Source: Bacteroidia bacterium
Lineage (GTDB): Bacteria > Bacteroidota > Bacteroidia > B-17B0 > Aurantibacillaceae
Reading direction: 5' to 3'
NCBI GenBank assembly: GCA_021740825.1
Contig: JAIOZA010000001.1
Location: 62,001-126,000, forward strand
Length of the DNA stretch: 64,000 nucleotides
Shown: positions 29,569 through 40,662 of the stretch, in pieces
Layout of the letters: every line of letters begins with the position of its first letter
Position numbering within the stretch: the stretch's first letter is position 1
The notes under the pieces: model-generated
What the model saw: the letters and a program-made list of their open reading frames with translations, nothing else
Told to the model about the DNA's origin: nothing
Database searches by the model: none
Program-made: the position numbers and the translations under genes

Positions 29569-31317
29569 ATGTGCGGAATAGCAGGAATAATACATTTTAA
29601 TAATAAACCGGTTTTAACTGAACAGTTAAAACAAATGACTGATGTTATTGCTCACCGTGGGCCTGATGGCGAAGGATATTGGGTTAATGCAAAAAGCAAT
29701 GTTGGCTTTGGTCACAGGCGCTTATCCATTATTGATTTATCAAGTAACGGAAAACAACCTATGCATTATGCTAATAACCGGTATACGGTCACATTTAATG
29801 GCGAAATATATAATTACATTGAATTAAGAGAACAACTTATATCAAAAGGATACCTGTTTCATTCAAATAGCGATACAGAAGTTTTACTGGCTTTATATGA
29901 TTTAAAAAAAGAAAAATGTTTAGCCGACTTAGATGGCATGTTCGCATTTGCTATTTGGGACGAAAAAGAACAGGAACTATTTTGTGCAAGAGATCGTTTT
30001 GGAGAAAAGCCATTTTACTATAGCTATGAAAAAGGGCAGTATTTTTATTTTGCTTCAGAAATGAAAGAACTTTGGGCAATAGGAATATCAAAACAAAATG
30101 ACAGTGATGTATTGAATAATTTTTTGAAAACAGAAAAAGTAGTTTATTCAACTGATACAACCAAAACTTTTTATAAAAATGTAAAACAATTGGATTCATC
30201 TCACTATCTAATTATTAAAAAGAATGCAGATGTTAAAATTGAGCGTTATTATGATTTGGATAACATTCAGATAAATAGAAATATAAGTTTAAGCGAAGCG
30301 GTTGAAAAATTCACACAATTGTTTACGGAAAGTGTTCGGTTAAGACTTAGATCGGATGTCGCCGTTGGCTCTAGTTTATCGGGAGGTTTAGATTCATCGA
30401 GTATTGTAATGATGATGGACAAATTAAAAGGAGAAGCCACACAACAAAAAACGTTTTCTGCAAGGTTTAAGAGCTTTGATAAAGACGAAGGAGTTCATAT
30501 TCATAAAGTGGTTGATGCCTGTAAAAATGTTGTATGCTACGAAGTATGGCCCAAACAGGAAGAATTGCAGAAAATACTACCTGAACTTATTTTTCACCAG
30601 GAAGAACCTTTTGCATCATCCAGCGTGTTTGCCCAATGGAAAGTAATGGAATTGGCAAAACAAAATGGAACGGTTGTATTGCTTGATGGGCAAGGAGCTG
30701 ATGAATATTTAGCTGGCTATCTTCCGCTATATGGATTGTATTTGAAACAATTGTTTTTTACAGATAAGGGTAAATACAATCATGAACAGAGTATATATTT
30801 AAAATTACGAGGTAGTTTAGGCTGTACGTTAGAAGAAGATGAAACGATCAGAATGAAAATAGGTAGATTAAAGAAAAAAATTTTCAAACAGGCAATGCCA
30901 TATAATAATGAGAGTTTAACCCGTGAATTAAAAAAGCAAATGTTATCCATAGGATTAAAAGAGCTTTTAAGATATGCTGATAGAAATTCGATGGCACATT
31001 CTCGCGAAGTGCGTTTACCATTTTTGAGTCATAAATTAATTGATTTTGTTTTTTCTTTACCCGATGAATTTAAATTATTTGAAGGGTGGACAAAATATAT
31101 TTTGCGTTTATCGATGAATGATTTATTACCAAAAGATATAGCATGGAGAGTAGATAAAATAGGATATGTAACTCCTCAAAATAATTGGATGGAAAATAAT
31201 TATTGGAAAAATCAAATAGAAGAAGGGAAGAATAAATTTTCGGAATTAACTTCAACTAAAAATGGAAAAATGGAAAGTTGGAATTATATTATGTTGAATA
31301 ATTTTTTTTATAGATAA
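29569..31317 (+). CDS. asnB: Asparagine synthase (glutamine-hydrolysing)-like amidotransferase
   Basis: MCGIAGIIHF N-terminal Cys, HRGPDGEGYW, SSLSGGLDSSSIVMMM. Confidence 0.92.
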   Translation: MCGIAGIIHFNNKPVLTEQLKQMTDVIAHRGPDGEGYWVNAKSNVGFGHRRLSIIDLSSNGKQPMHYANNRYTVTFNGEIYNYIELREQLISKGYLFHSNSDTEVLLALYDLKKEKCLADLDGMFAFAIWDEKEQELFCARDRFGEKPFYYSYEKGQYFYFASEMKELWAIGISKQNDSDVLNNFLKTEKVVYSTDTTKTFYKNVKQLDSSHYLIIKKNADVKIERYYDLDNIQINRNISLSEAVEKFTQLFTESVRLRLRSDVAVGSSLSGGLDSSSIVMMMDKLKGEATQQKTFSARFKSFDKDEGVHIHKVVDACKNVVCYEVWPKQEELQKILPELIFHQEEPFASSSVFAQWKVMELAKQNGTVVLLDGQGADEYLAGYLPLYGLYLKQLFFTDKGKYNHEQSIYLKLRGSLGCTLEEDETIRMKIGRLKKKIFKQAMPYNNESLTRELKKQMLSIGLKELLRYADRNSMAHSREVRLPFLSHKLIDFVFSLPDEFKLFEGWTKYILRLSMNDLLPKDIAWRVDKIGYVTPQNNWMENNYWKNQIEEGKNKFSELTSTKNGKMESWNYIMLNNFFYR

Positions 31318-31333
31318 CAGTGCTTGTTTTTAA

Positions 31334-32584
31334 ATGAAGAATAACACACTTTTCATTTCGTTTTATTTCCCACCTTTTGCCAGAGTGGGAGGAAGACGAT
31401 GGGCAAAGCATATTAAGTACTTCCAGCGTTTCGGTGAAAAATTTAAAGTATTGGCTGGTGATTTTGAGGGAAAATCACCATGGGATGATGATGTTAAATC
31501 CTATGAATCTAAAATAACACGCCTACCAATTACTATTTATTATCCATATTATAAAAGAGTGTTGCCCAAAAATGTTTTTCAAAAAATAAAATGGAAAATT
31601 AGTTTGAAGTATAATAACTTTTTGGAAAAAAAATATCCTGGAAATTTTTGGGATGACTCGCGAGCCTACGAAAATAAATTTTATTTGAAAGCACTTGACA
31701 TTATAAAAAGAGAAAAGATTTCACATATTTGTTTATCCGTTGGTCCATTTGCATACGCTAGTATTCTGCCTAAATTAAAAAAAGAAATCACCGAATTAAA
31801 AATTACACTTGATTACAGAGATTACTGGCATGATTGTTTTGATTCTCTATCAAAAGGTAAAAGATTGGAAGAAATTCAAAAGCAGAAAAGTGTATTAAAT
31901 GTTGTTGATTTAGTTTTAGCTCCTAATAAGGAAATGTGCCACTATTTTGAAAAAGAATTTAATATAAACACCTATTTATTACCGCATTGTATTGATGAAG
32001 ATTTTTTAAGTATAACAGAAACGAAATTTGTTCAATTTGACAAAAAGCGCTATGTTATTTTATATGGAGGTAATTTATATGATAATATGGAACCTTATAT
32101 CTTAAAATTGATTAATTTAATTAAAGAGTTAAAGAAATCAGGAACAGAGGTAGAATTCAAATTATTAACGATGCAGCCATCCTATGTTGATTTGTTTAGA
32201 AAGAATAATATAAATATTGAGGTCAATTCATTATTACCGATTCCAGCATTTATTGAGTTAGCTACAAAATCGGATTTGATATTATTGATGAGGCCCGATT
32301 GGAGTCCTAATGCTTTTTCGACAAAGTTTTTTGAATCTGTTGCATTGCGTAAACCTATATTATATATTGGACCTAATGGAGAAGTGAACGAATTTATAAA
32401 AAATAATCGTTTAGGATTTATTCTAGCAGAAAATTCAGAAAAGGAAATGGCAAGTATTCTATTAAATAATGCTTTAAGTCATGATATTCCGGATACAAGA
32501 TTTTCCTTAGATAATAATACGTTTGATTTACAAACCCTTGAACTTATCAAATATTGGAATAAATATTATGGTTTTGAAAATTAA
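31334..32584 (+). CDS. Glycosyltransferase (GT4-like)
   Basis: FISFYFPPFARVGGRRWAKHIKYF, VILYGGNLYDNMEPYIL; paralogous to 43003..44238. Confidence 0.8.
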   Translation: MKNNTLFISFYFPPFARVGGRRWAKHIKYFQRFGEKFKVLAGDFEGKSPWDDDVKSYESKITRLPITIYYPYYKRVLPKNVFQKIKWKISLKYNNFLEKKYPGNFWDDSRAYENKFYLKALDIIKREKISHICLSVGPFAYASILPKLKKEITELKITLDYRDYWHDCFDSLSKGKRLEEIQKQKSVLNVVDLVLAPNKEMCHYFEKEFNINTYLLPHCIDEDFLSITETKFVQFDKKRYVILYGGNLYDNMEPYILKLINLIKELKKSGTEVEFKLLTMQPSYVDLFRKNNINIEVNSLLPIPAFIELATKSDLILLMRPDWSPNAFSTKFFESVALRKPILYIGPNGEVNEFIKNNRLGFILAENSEKEMASILLNNALSHDIPDTRFSLDNNTFDLQTLELIKYWNKYYGFEN

Positions 32585-33680
32585 ATTTTTCATTACTCCA
32601 ATGTATCCTTATGGTAATGATCATTATTACCATGAGATGATTGCTTTAGCAGAAGGATTTAATGCATTAGGACATAGCGTTATTGGTAATTGTAACTATT
32701 GGTGGCAACCAGAAACAAATTCGTATTTAATTACTGATGCAAATGAGGATACTAATTTTGATATTGCCATTTATGATTACAGATATGTAACTTCGTTTGC
32801 TCACTTGTTATTTAGAAAGGGATTTCCAAATTTTGACAGAACAAAGAAACATATTTTAGTAGATCGAAATGATTGGCTTCAGCCAATATGGTGGAAAAAT
32901 AAAGACTATGCTATTTTCGACTTTATTTTTGCCGGTAATATTTATTCTAATATAACATATGCAGATAATATTAAACCATGGGCAATTGGTTTAACAAATA
33001 GAATAATCAATAGTATTGACAAATTTTATGATGTTGATTTGAAAAGAGAAAATGTCGCTGTATGTAACTTCAGGGTAGACCATAATATGCGTGGCTATCT
33101 TTTAAATCAACTCAAAGGAAGTTTGAAAAAATATCCCGTGGTGGAAAAATTCACGACACCTAATTTTAATAATGAAATAGATACTCTTTATTATAAAACT
33201 AGTATTAAGCGCCATAATCCCGAATTTTATAAATCATTATGCGAAGTTAAATTTTTTATGGCTTTTGGTGGTTATTATGAATTTAAACCAACCAAGTATT
33301 TGCCTTATAAATTATTAGATAAAATATTACGAAAACCGGCATACTGGAATTATAGAAGATTAAAGAAAAAAAATCACGACTTTTCTAATGAGATTTTTAT
33401 TTTTCAGCAAGATAATTTTCGTTTTTGGGAAGTTTTATATAGCGGTTCAATCGCTATCAATTTAAATTTAGAGTATTGGAATTTTAAATTGCCGGTAATG
33501 CCGGTTTCTGGCGAGCACTATTTTGGAATTGGGAAATTAAAAGATAATCAGTTAGAAAATGTTCTAGCAAATTTAAGTGACGACGAGATAACGCAGATTT
33601 CACTTAACGCACGTCATTGGGTTTTTGAGCATTATTCTCCACAAGCACAGGCACAGCGGATATTGTCTTTCTTAAAATGA
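32568..33680 (+). CDS. Putative glycosyltransferase
   Basis: MVLKIKFFITPMYPYGNDHYYHEMIALAEGFNALGHSV; track start 32523 overlaps the upstream gene, ATG at 32568 is more plausible. Confidence 0.55.
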   Translation: MVLKIKFFITPMYPYGNDHYYHEMIALAEGFNALGHSVIGNCNYWWQPETNSYLITDANEDTNFDIAIYDYRYVTSFAHLLFRKGFPNFDRTKKHILVDRNDWLQPIWWKNKDYAIFDFIFAGNIYSNITYADNIKPWAIGLTNRIINSIDKFYDVDLKRENVAVCNFRVDHNMRGYLLNQLKGSLKKYPVVEKFTTPNFNNEIDTLYYKTSIKRHNPEFYKSLCEVKFFMAFGGYYEFKPTKYLPYKLLDKILRKPAYWNYRRLKKKNHDFSNEIFIFQQDNFRFWEVLYSGSIAINLNLEYWNFKLPVMPVSGEHYFGIGKLKDNQLENVLANLSDDEITQISLNARHWVFEHYSPQAQAQRILSFLK

Positions 33681-34636
33681 GTGCGTCAAAAAAACACCTA
33701 ATAGTTAAAGGTTGTGCCGGTTTGGGAAACAGATTAGTAACTATTTTATCAGCTATTAAGTATTGTGAAAAAAATGGTAGAATATTGGTTGTAGATTGGA
33801 GCGATGGTCAGTTTGATAAAAAAGGAATTGATGCTTTTGAAAAGTGTTTTGATGTACAAAATGCTAGCTTCGATAAAATAGATGCAATTAAAAATTGGGA
33901 TATGTCATTACATAGTTCTTCTTTATTTAAAAACAATAAAACAGAAGGTATATATGATTTATATGTTGACAAACAGTCTTCTTTTTGGCAAAAAGTACCG
34001 GGTAAATTAGTTGTAGGTTCTGCATTAAAAAAACTAAGGAGACGTTGGCAACCCATTAGCAATGGAAATTATTTTAACTCACTAGTTTACGGCAGTGATT
34101 TGCCAAATAATAAACACGAATCAATTTTATATTTTCTTGATTTTATACCTTATATTAACTATAGTACACTGCCAAACTACATTCAACTAAAACCTTTTTT
34201 AAATAATAAATTAGAGTCATATATAAAACAAAGTAATATTTCACATTCTGTTGGGATTCATATTAGAGATACTGATAAAAGACCGACAGCAGAAGTTAGA
34301 AAAATAATTAATCATATAAAATTGAATTATAAAAATTCCCCGATTTTTTTATCTACAGATTCAACAGAAATTGAAAACTTATTTTTAAAGGAAATCTCCT
34401 CTTTAATTTTATTTCCTAAAAATAAACCACAACTAAAAGGTGAAGGTTTACATCAATGGGCGTTATATAATAATGAAGAGGAATTGAAATACATATTATT
34501 TGAAGAAAGTATAATGGAAATGTTTCTATTAAGTCGCTGTAAATATTTATTTTTTCAAGGCAATTCCACTTTTTCTAATGTTTCAAAAGTTTATCATCAA
34601 AATAAAAATAATTGTTATGATTGGCTCAAATTATAA
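33677..34636 (+). CDS. Putative fucosyltransferase/NodZ-like glycosyltransferase
   Basis: GCAGLGNRLVTILSAIKYCEKNGRILVVDW, VGIHIRDTDKRP, PIFLSTDSTEIENLF. Confidence 0.6.
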   Translation: MSASKKHLIVKGCAGLGNRLVTILSAIKYCEKNGRILVVDWSDGQFDKKGIDAFEKCFDVQNASFDKIDAIKNWDMSLHSSSLFKNNKTEGIYDLYVDKQSSFWQKVPGKLVVGSALKKLRRRWQPISNGNYFNSLVYGSDLPNNKHESILYFLDFIPYINYSTLPNYIQLKPFLNNKLESYIKQSNISHSVGIHIRDTDKRPTAEVRKIINHIKLNYKNSPIFLSTDSTEIENLFLKEISSLILFPKNKPQLKGEGLHQWALYNNEEELKYILFEESIMEMFLLSRCKYLFFQGNSTFSNVSKVYHQNKNNCYDWLKL

Positions 34637-34654
34637 AATTTTAATATAAAATTT

Positions 34655-36646
34655 ATGCTTACCGAAACAATTTTAATAGTTCTATATATATTAATTTATA
34701 TTTTTATTTCCAATACTTGCATGAATGTATTGTTGAAATTATTAAAATTAAACAAATTAGGAGAGAATACTTTTTTGTCAATTTTTTATAATACGCTATT
34801 ATTTTCCTTATTACTAGTAACTCTTACTTCCATAATTGCCTCCAAAGAAAAAACAATATTTATATTTAATTTGCCCCTTTTATTTCTATTTTATTATTTT
34901 ACTAAAAAAGAAAGTCCTGTACTAATTTATAATCAAGAACCTCAATCAAAAAGGTCACTAGTTATAGCATCAATTATTGCATTTTCTGTTTTTTCTTTAA
35001 TTATTTCATATTATTTTTCTATAAAATTTTCGATGCGTAACGATGTCGCTTACTATACAAAAATAAGTGAGTGTTTAATTCCGCAAGGTACTGAGAATCT
35101 CTTCCATTATTATAATAATGATAACAGACTATTTAACGGTATTTCTCCTTATCATTATTTTGAAATGTGGTTTAGCGCCATTTTTTTTAAAATAAATGAA
35201 CTTTTTGGCATAAAAATATTTAGCAATTATTTATTATATATTTATTTTGTTTCTAATCTTTTCAGAACGATTGCGCTAATTGGAATTTTCGGATTAATCT
35301 CTAAATATAGCAAGATTAACGTTTTATCTTTTATAATAGTTCTTCCACTCTTAGTAATTGATATTTCAGCATTTTGTAATTGGGGAAGCGATTCATATTT
35401 ACCAGAGAGTAATTTTTTTGAAAGGCCAAATTTCATCTATTATTATTTATTTTTGATTCCCATATTCCATTCTTTATTAAATAAAAATAGTACTACTTTA
35501 ATAATTTGGTCCTTATTTTTTATTTTGGCCACGATAACTGCTTTGCCTGCTATTTCAGCTAGTCTTTTACTTATACTTGCATATATTTGGTTTGGCAATA
35601 ACAAGGAAAGAAAAGGTGTGGTAAAACTATTTTTTTATTTTTTTATTTTTTTATTATCCTTGGCCTTATTTTATAAATTATTTGGAGTTTCCAAGGAAGC
35701 CTTGCCCATCGAATCAATGACATTTATTCAACTGGTATGTAAGTCTATTTCATTATGGAAACCATGTGTGTTTATGTTTGCTATGATTTTATTAAAAATG
35801 ATTCCTTTTTTAATTTTGATTTTTTGTTTAATTAATGATAAATTTTCAAAAGAAATCAAATTGCAAAATGCATTTAAACAGTTACTCATTTATGTTTTTT
35901 TATTGTGCTTGACTGGAATAGGAGTGTTTCAATTAGTTCCGTATTTAGATAATATGTATCAGTTTGCATTTATTGGTTATTGTTCTGTTCTTTTGTTTTT
36001 AATTATTGTTTTGGTTATAAAAATCAATAATTTATCAGGATTAATAAAGTATGTGGTGCTCGTATTTATGCTAATAGTTGATTTATTTGGTTATAAGCGA
36101 AATTTGTTGTTTGACCATATTATTTTAACTGAAGTTAATTGGAAACAGAATCTTAAATCAAATTTTCTATTGCAGTATGGTTTGTCGCAAAAATATATCA
36201 ACGAACTAGCAAGTAATGCTACAATTTTAGAATCAAAAAATGGCGCATCAATAATTGATGAAAAGGATGCTTTGAGTGAATTCGTTGGCCTCAGACATAG
36301 TTTAACCTTTCAGTTGGGTAATTATTTCATGGTTTTTAATAATAATGTCAATTTGCCACTATTAAGTGATCCAAGTAAATTATATCCGGACACTGATACG
36401 CTAGCAAAAGATTATTACAAGGCTAAAAAATTTAATTCCAAAACCTTGTTTTTTCGTAACTATAATAATAGTATACCTTATTTAGATAATCTTAATAAAT
36501 ATATTTTATCTAACAATGTACAATATATTTTTGCTAGCAAAAGTTTTAATCCCGCAATTTATATCGACTCCTCATCAATTATTAAAGTTATAAATGACAG
36601 TATAAAAGGACACAAACTAATTATGATTAAGAGTGCGGAAAATTAG
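34655..36646 (+). CDS. Large polytopic membrane protein, possible membrane glycosyltransferase
   Basis: About 10 or more hydrophobic segments, 663 aa, inside the polysaccharide locus. Confidence 0.55.
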   Translation: MLTETILIVLYILIYIFISNTCMNVLLKLLKLNKLGENTFLSIFYNTLLFSLLLVTLTSIIASKEKTIFIFNLPLLFLFYYFTKKESPVLIYNQEPQSKRSLVIASIIAFSVFSLIISYYFSIKFSMRNDVAYYTKISECLIPQGTENLFHYYNNDNRLFNGISPYHYFEMWFSAIFFKINELFGIKIFSNYLLYIYFVSNLFRTIALIGIFGLISKYSKINVLSFIIVLPLLVIDISAFCNWGSDSYLPESNFFERPNFIYYYLFLIPIFHSLLNKNSTTLIIWSLFFILATITALPAISASLLLILAYIWFGNNKERKGVVKLFFYFFIFLLSLALFYKLFGVSKEALPIESMTFIQLVCKSISLWKPCVFMFAMILLKMIPFLILIFCLINDKFSKEIKLQNAFKQLLIYVFLLCLTGIGVFQLVPYLDNMYQFAFIGYCSVLLFLIIVLVIKINNLSGLIKYVVLVFMLIVDLFGYKRNLLFDHIILTEVNWKQNLKSNFLLQYGLSQKYINELASNATILESKNGASIIDEKDALSEFVGLRHSLTFQLGNYFMVFNNNVNLPLLSDPSKLYPDTDTLAKDYYKAKKFNSKTLFFRNYNNSIPYLDNLNKYILSNNVQYIFASKSFNPAIYIDSSSIIKVINDSIKGHKLIMIKSAEN

Positions 36647-37772
36647 TAACCTATATTTTCCTAATTTGGATGGGATTCGATTTTGTGCTGCATTTATGGT
36701 GTTAATTCATCACATCGAGCAATTGAGAAATACCTTTGGTTTAGATAATAATTGGGATAATAATATTGTACAAAGGATAGGGAAGTTGGGGGTTATTCTT
36801 TTTTTTGTGTTAAGTGGTTTTTTGATTTCCTATTTGCTTTTTAAAGAAGAGGCAGAAACTAATAGTATTAACATCAAAGGATTTTATATGAGGCGGATTT
36901 TTAGAATTTGGCCTTTGTATTTTTTAATCATTGTATTAGCACTTTTTGTTTTTCCATGCATTGAAATTTTAAAATACCCCAATGCAGTTGAATTGAGTAT
37001 GAGTTTAAAACTATTTAAGGCTCTACCAATGTATATTTTCTTTTTGCCAAACTTGGTGTTAGTTGCAATAGCAGTTATTCCGTTTTGTAGCCAGACATGG
37101 TCAATTGGAGCGGAAGAGCAGTTTTATATGATTTGGCCGGTATTAAATAAGTTTATTAAAAATAAATTGATGGTGATATTTGGAGTAATCGTTGTTTATT
37201 TACTGATTAAATTGTTCCTAGGTAGTCATAAAGAAAGTTTATTATTCAGATTTTGGGATACTATGCCTATTCACTATATGGCCATTGGAGGATTTTTCGG
37301 ATATATTTCTTTTTTTGAAAGTAGCCTAACAAGATTTTTAAAAACTATCATATATACCAGAATCATGCAATTTGTTTCAATTTCTTTTATTTTTATACTT
37401 TTGTATTTTAAAATTAGTATAGGGTATTTTAATTTAGAATTATATGCTCTGTTATTTGGTGTTATAATTTTAAATGCAGCTACTGGAACAAAAAATATTT
37501 TTTGTTTTAATTTTTCTTTTATTAAGTACATGGGTAAAATATCGTACGGAATTTATATGTATCATTTAATTGGTATAATTATGACTCTTCAAATCTTAAT
37601 TAAACTTGACTATTCTTTAAATAATTTCGTAATTTATTTTATGTCTTTTGTAATAACGATTACTATTTCAAGTATTTCGTATTATACTTTTGAAAAGTTT
37701 TTTATGAATTTTAAGAAAAAATATTCTGTCGTACCAACGGCTGATAATAAGCAGACTGAAAAAAAAACTTAA
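36633..37772 (+). CDS. Acyltransferase family 3 (OafA/YrhL-like)
   Basis: YFPNLDGIRFCAAFMVLIHHIEQ, LGVILFFVLSGFLISYLL, SWSIGAEEQFYMIWP-like motif. Confidence 0.92.
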   Translation: MRKISNLYFPNLDGIRFCAAFMVLIHHIEQLRNTFGLDNNWDNNIVQRIGKLGVILFFVLSGFLISYLLFKEEAETNSINIKGFYMRRIFRIWPLYFLIIVLALFVFPCIEILKYPNAVELSMSLKLFKALPMYIFFLPNLVLVAIAVIPFCSQTWSIGAEEQFYMIWPVLNKFIKNKLMVIFGVIVVYLLIKLFLGSHKESLLFRFWDTMPIHYMAIGGFFGYISFFESSLTRFLKTIIYTRIMQFVSISFIFILLYFKISIGYFNLELYALLFGVIILNAATGTKNIFCFNFSFIKYMGKISYGIYMYHLIGIIMTLQILIKLDYSLNNFVIYFMSFVITITISSISYYTFEKFFMNFKKKYSVVPTADNKQTEKKT

Positions 37773-37780
37773 AATAAATA

Positions 37781-38710
37781 ATGATAAAACCATTTATATC
37801 GATAGTTTCGCCAATATATAGAGCTGAAAATACAATTGAGGAACTTGTTGGTCAAATTCATAAGGAAGTGTCTCTTCTTACAACGAATTATGAAATTATA
37901 TTAGTTGAGGATTGCGGGCCAGATAATAGTTGGGAAAAAATCACGCAATTTTGTGAAAAGGATAATAAAATTATAGGTCTGAAATTAAGTCGTAATTTTG
38001 GGCAACATTATGCTATCACTGCTGGTTTAGATCAATCGCAAGGAGAATGGATTGTTGTATTGGATTGTGATTTGCAGGATAGGCCCGATCAGATTTCTAA
38101 AATGTACAACAAAGCATTAGAAGGCTATGATGTAGTTCAGGGAAGGCGCGAGAATAGAAAAGATAGTTTTTTTAAAAAAACATTTTCACTCCTTTTTTAC
38201 AAAGTTTTAGCCTACTTATCGGGTTACGCTCAGGATAGCACTATTGCAAATTTTGGAATATATCATAAAAAAGTTATCAGTTCAATAACCTCCATGCGCG
38301 AGTCCATTCGTTTTTTTCCTACAATGGTTGCATGGGTTGGTTTTCGCAAAACATCGATTGAAATTGAACATTCCGAGCGATACGAAGGTAAATCCTCCTA
38401 CACCATTAGCAAGTTATTTAATTTAGCATTGGATATTATTTTGGCCTATTCTGATAAACCACTCCGATTAATTATTAAGTTAGGATTGGTTACTTCAATG
38501 GGATCTTTTATCTTTTTGATGTATAACACATACAAATATTTGTCAGGCGAAATACTTGTTTTAGGATACATGAGTTTAATCATTTCCATTTGGTTTTTAT
38601 CGGGCTTAATCATGTTAATGCTCGGGGTTGTGGGATTATATATAGGTAAAACTTTTGAGAGTACTAAAAACAGGCCGATATATATAATTGACGAAAAAAT
38701 TAATGGATAA
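37781..38710 (+). CDS. Glycosyltransferase family 2, DPM1/GtrB-like with C-terminal TMs
   Basis: SIVSPIYRAENTIEELV, LVEDCGPDNSW, LDCDLQDRPDQI, two C-terminal TMs. Confidence 0.9.
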   Translation: MIKPFISIVSPIYRAENTIEELVGQIHKEVSLLTTNYEIILVEDCGPDNSWEKITQFCEKDNKIIGLKLSRNFGQHYAITAGLDQSQGEWIVVLDCDLQDRPDQISKMYNKALEGYDVVQGRRENRKDSFFKKTFSLLFYKVLAYLSGYAQDSTIANFGIYHKKVISSITSMRESIRFFPTMVAWVGFRKTSIEIEHSERYEGKSSYTISKLFNLALDIILAYSDKPLRLIIKLGLVTSMGSFIFLMYNTYKYLSGEILVLGYMSLIISIWFLSGLIMLMLGVVGLYIGKTFESTKNRPIYIIDEKING

Positions 38711-39401
38711 GCAAGAGTTTCTAAGTTTAATTTGGGATAGTGAATTTTTTAACAAAAAAATTTCGAGATTTAATATAAATAAAGCAACTGAAATTGAAAA
38801 TTTTTATTCGTCAATTTCTAGATTTAATGGAGATTTAGTCTATCTTTTTTCAAAAGAAAAATTAGCTATACAATTAAATGCCCACTTCTTTTTGGCTGAT
38901 AAAAAAGTTGTATTTCGAAAAAAAATAGTGTCTGAGCAAGAATTATTTAATGACAATCATGTTGAATCCTCAACTACTTTAACTAAAGAATTATTGGAAT
39001 TAGCATTTTTAAGCGGGCATCATTCGCGATTTAAGTTAGATAATTCATTGAATTCTAAATTTAATGAATTGTATAGAATTTGGCTTGAAAAGTCAATAAA
39101 TAGAGAGTTGGCATCTGAAGTTTTTGTGTATAAAATAGAGCAGAAAGAAATTGCTTTTGTGACCATTAAAAAAAATGGCGATTCTGCCAGTATTGGTCTT
39201 CTTGCCGTCAATTCATCATATCATGGAAAAAATATTGGTTCATTATTGATTAGTGCTATTGAAAATTGGTGCTTTAAAAATAATATTAGTACGCTTGATG
39301 TCGCCACCCAATTAGATAATATTCAAGCCTGTAATTTTTATAAAAAAAACGGATTTGATATAAAAGAAGTAGACTACATATATCATTATTATAGAAAGTA
39401 A
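38703..39401 (+). CDS. GNAT acetyltransferase (WecD-like)
   Basis: IGLLAVNSSYHGKNIGSLLISAIENWC, ATQLDNIQACNFYKKNGFDIKEVDYIYHYY. Confidence 0.83.
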   Translation: MDKQEFLSLIWDSEFFNKKISRFNINKATEIENFYSSISRFNGDLVYLFSKEKLAIQLNAHFFLADKKVVFRKKIVSEQELFNDNHVESSTTLTKELLELAFLSGHHSRFKLDNSLNSKFNELYRIWLEKSINRELASEVFVYKIEQKEIAFVTIKKNGDSASIGLLAVNSSYHGKNIGSLLISAIENWCFKNNISTLDVATQLDNIQACNFYKKNGFDIKEVDYIYHYYRK

Positions 39402-39413
39402 AAGAACAGTTTT

Positions 39414-40541
39414 ATGAAATATACACCATTCAACAAACCTTACCTTAGTGGTAACGAAACAGATTATATTAAAAATGCAGTTCTTAGCGGCAAGATATCT
39501 GGAGATGGAATTTTTACAAAAAAATGCCACGAGTTTTTTGAAAAAAAGTACGGATTTAAAAAAGTATTGCTTACTACGAGCTGTACCGACGCTTTAGAAA
39601 TGGCCGCAATTTTATTGGACATTAAAGAAGGCGATGAGGTGATTGCGCCCTCTTATACTTTTGTTTCAACCGTAAATGCTTTTGTATTGCGCGGTGCTAA
39701 AATCATTTTTATTGATAGTGGATCAGATAATCCAAATATGGATGTTGATAAAATTGAGACTTTAATAAGTGAAAAAACAAAAGTTATTTTGCCTGTTCAC
39801 TACGCAGGAATTTCTTGTGATATGGATAAGTTAATGGAATTAGCAAAAAAATATAATGTGTTTGTAGTTGAAGATGCTGCTCAAGCTATTGATTCTTTTT
39901 ATAAGGGGAAACCTCTTGGCTCACTTGGACATTTAGCGGCTTTTTCTTTTCACGAAACCAAAAATATTATTTCTGGCGAAGGTGGCATGTTAGTAATAAA
40001 TGATGACCAATTTGCAAATAGAGCGGAAATTATCAGAGAAAAAGGAACTAACCGGTCCTCCTTTTTTAGAGGGGAAGTTGATAAATATGGCTGGGTGGAT
40101 ATCGGGTCTTCCTTTTTACCATCTGATATTATTGCTGCTTTTTTGTATGCACAACTTGAAAATATTGATAATATCCAAAGTAGAAGAAAAGAGATTTGGA
40201 ATATTTATAACAATAAATTAGAAAGTCTTAAAGCGAAGGGTGTTAAATTACCTTATATTAACAAAGATGCCACAAATAACGCACATATGTTTTACTTGGT
40301 TTGCCGCAATTTAACAGAGAGAACGGAATTAATTAACTATCTAAAAGAAAAAAATATTTATTCAGTGTTTCATTATTTATCACTTCATAAAAGTCCGTTT
40401 TATAAAGATAAGCATGATGGCAGCACGTTAATAAATTCAGATTATTATTCGGATTGCTTATTGCGCCTGCCAATGTATTACGAATTAACAAATGATCAAG
40501 TTGAGACTATTTCGTCTTTTATTCTTAATTTTTATAAATAA
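39414..40541 (+). CDS. DegT/ArnB/WecE-like aminotransferase
   Basis: LLTTSCTDALEMAAILLDIKEGDEVIAPSYTFVSTVNAF, SFHETKNIISGEGGML. Confidence 0.93.
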   Translation: MKYTPFNKPYLSGNETDYIKNAVLSGKISGDGIFTKKCHEFFEKKYGFKKVLLTTSCTDALEMAAILLDIKEGDEVIAPSYTFVSTVNAFVLRGAKIIFIDSGSDNPNMDVDKIETLISEKTKVILPVHYAGISCDMDKLMELAKKYNVFVVEDAAQAIDSFYKGKPLGSLGHLAAFSFHETKNIISGEGGMLVINDDQFANRAEIIREKGTNRSSFFRGEVDKYGWVDIGSSFLPSDIIAAFLYAQLENIDNIQSRRKEIWNIYNNKLESLKAKGVKLPYINKDATNNAHMFYLVCRNLTERTELINYLKEKNIYSVFHYLSLHKSPFYKDKHDGSTLINSDYYSDCLLRLPMYYELTNDQVETISSFILNFYK

Positions 40542-40662
40542 AATTTAATACGAATTGGCCATAAAATTATTAGATTACTCCATAGTAAATATGCAGCCAA
40601 AAAAACAGTGTGCTACTTTAAGTTACAAGCTGTCAATGTGCAAATTCAATATGCAATTTTAA

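Noticed and set aside
40542-40662. Possible gene remnant or sRNA in the gap before the GT-amidotransferase fusion
   Set aside because: No coherent protein-like frame, hairpin or clear promoter that I could support
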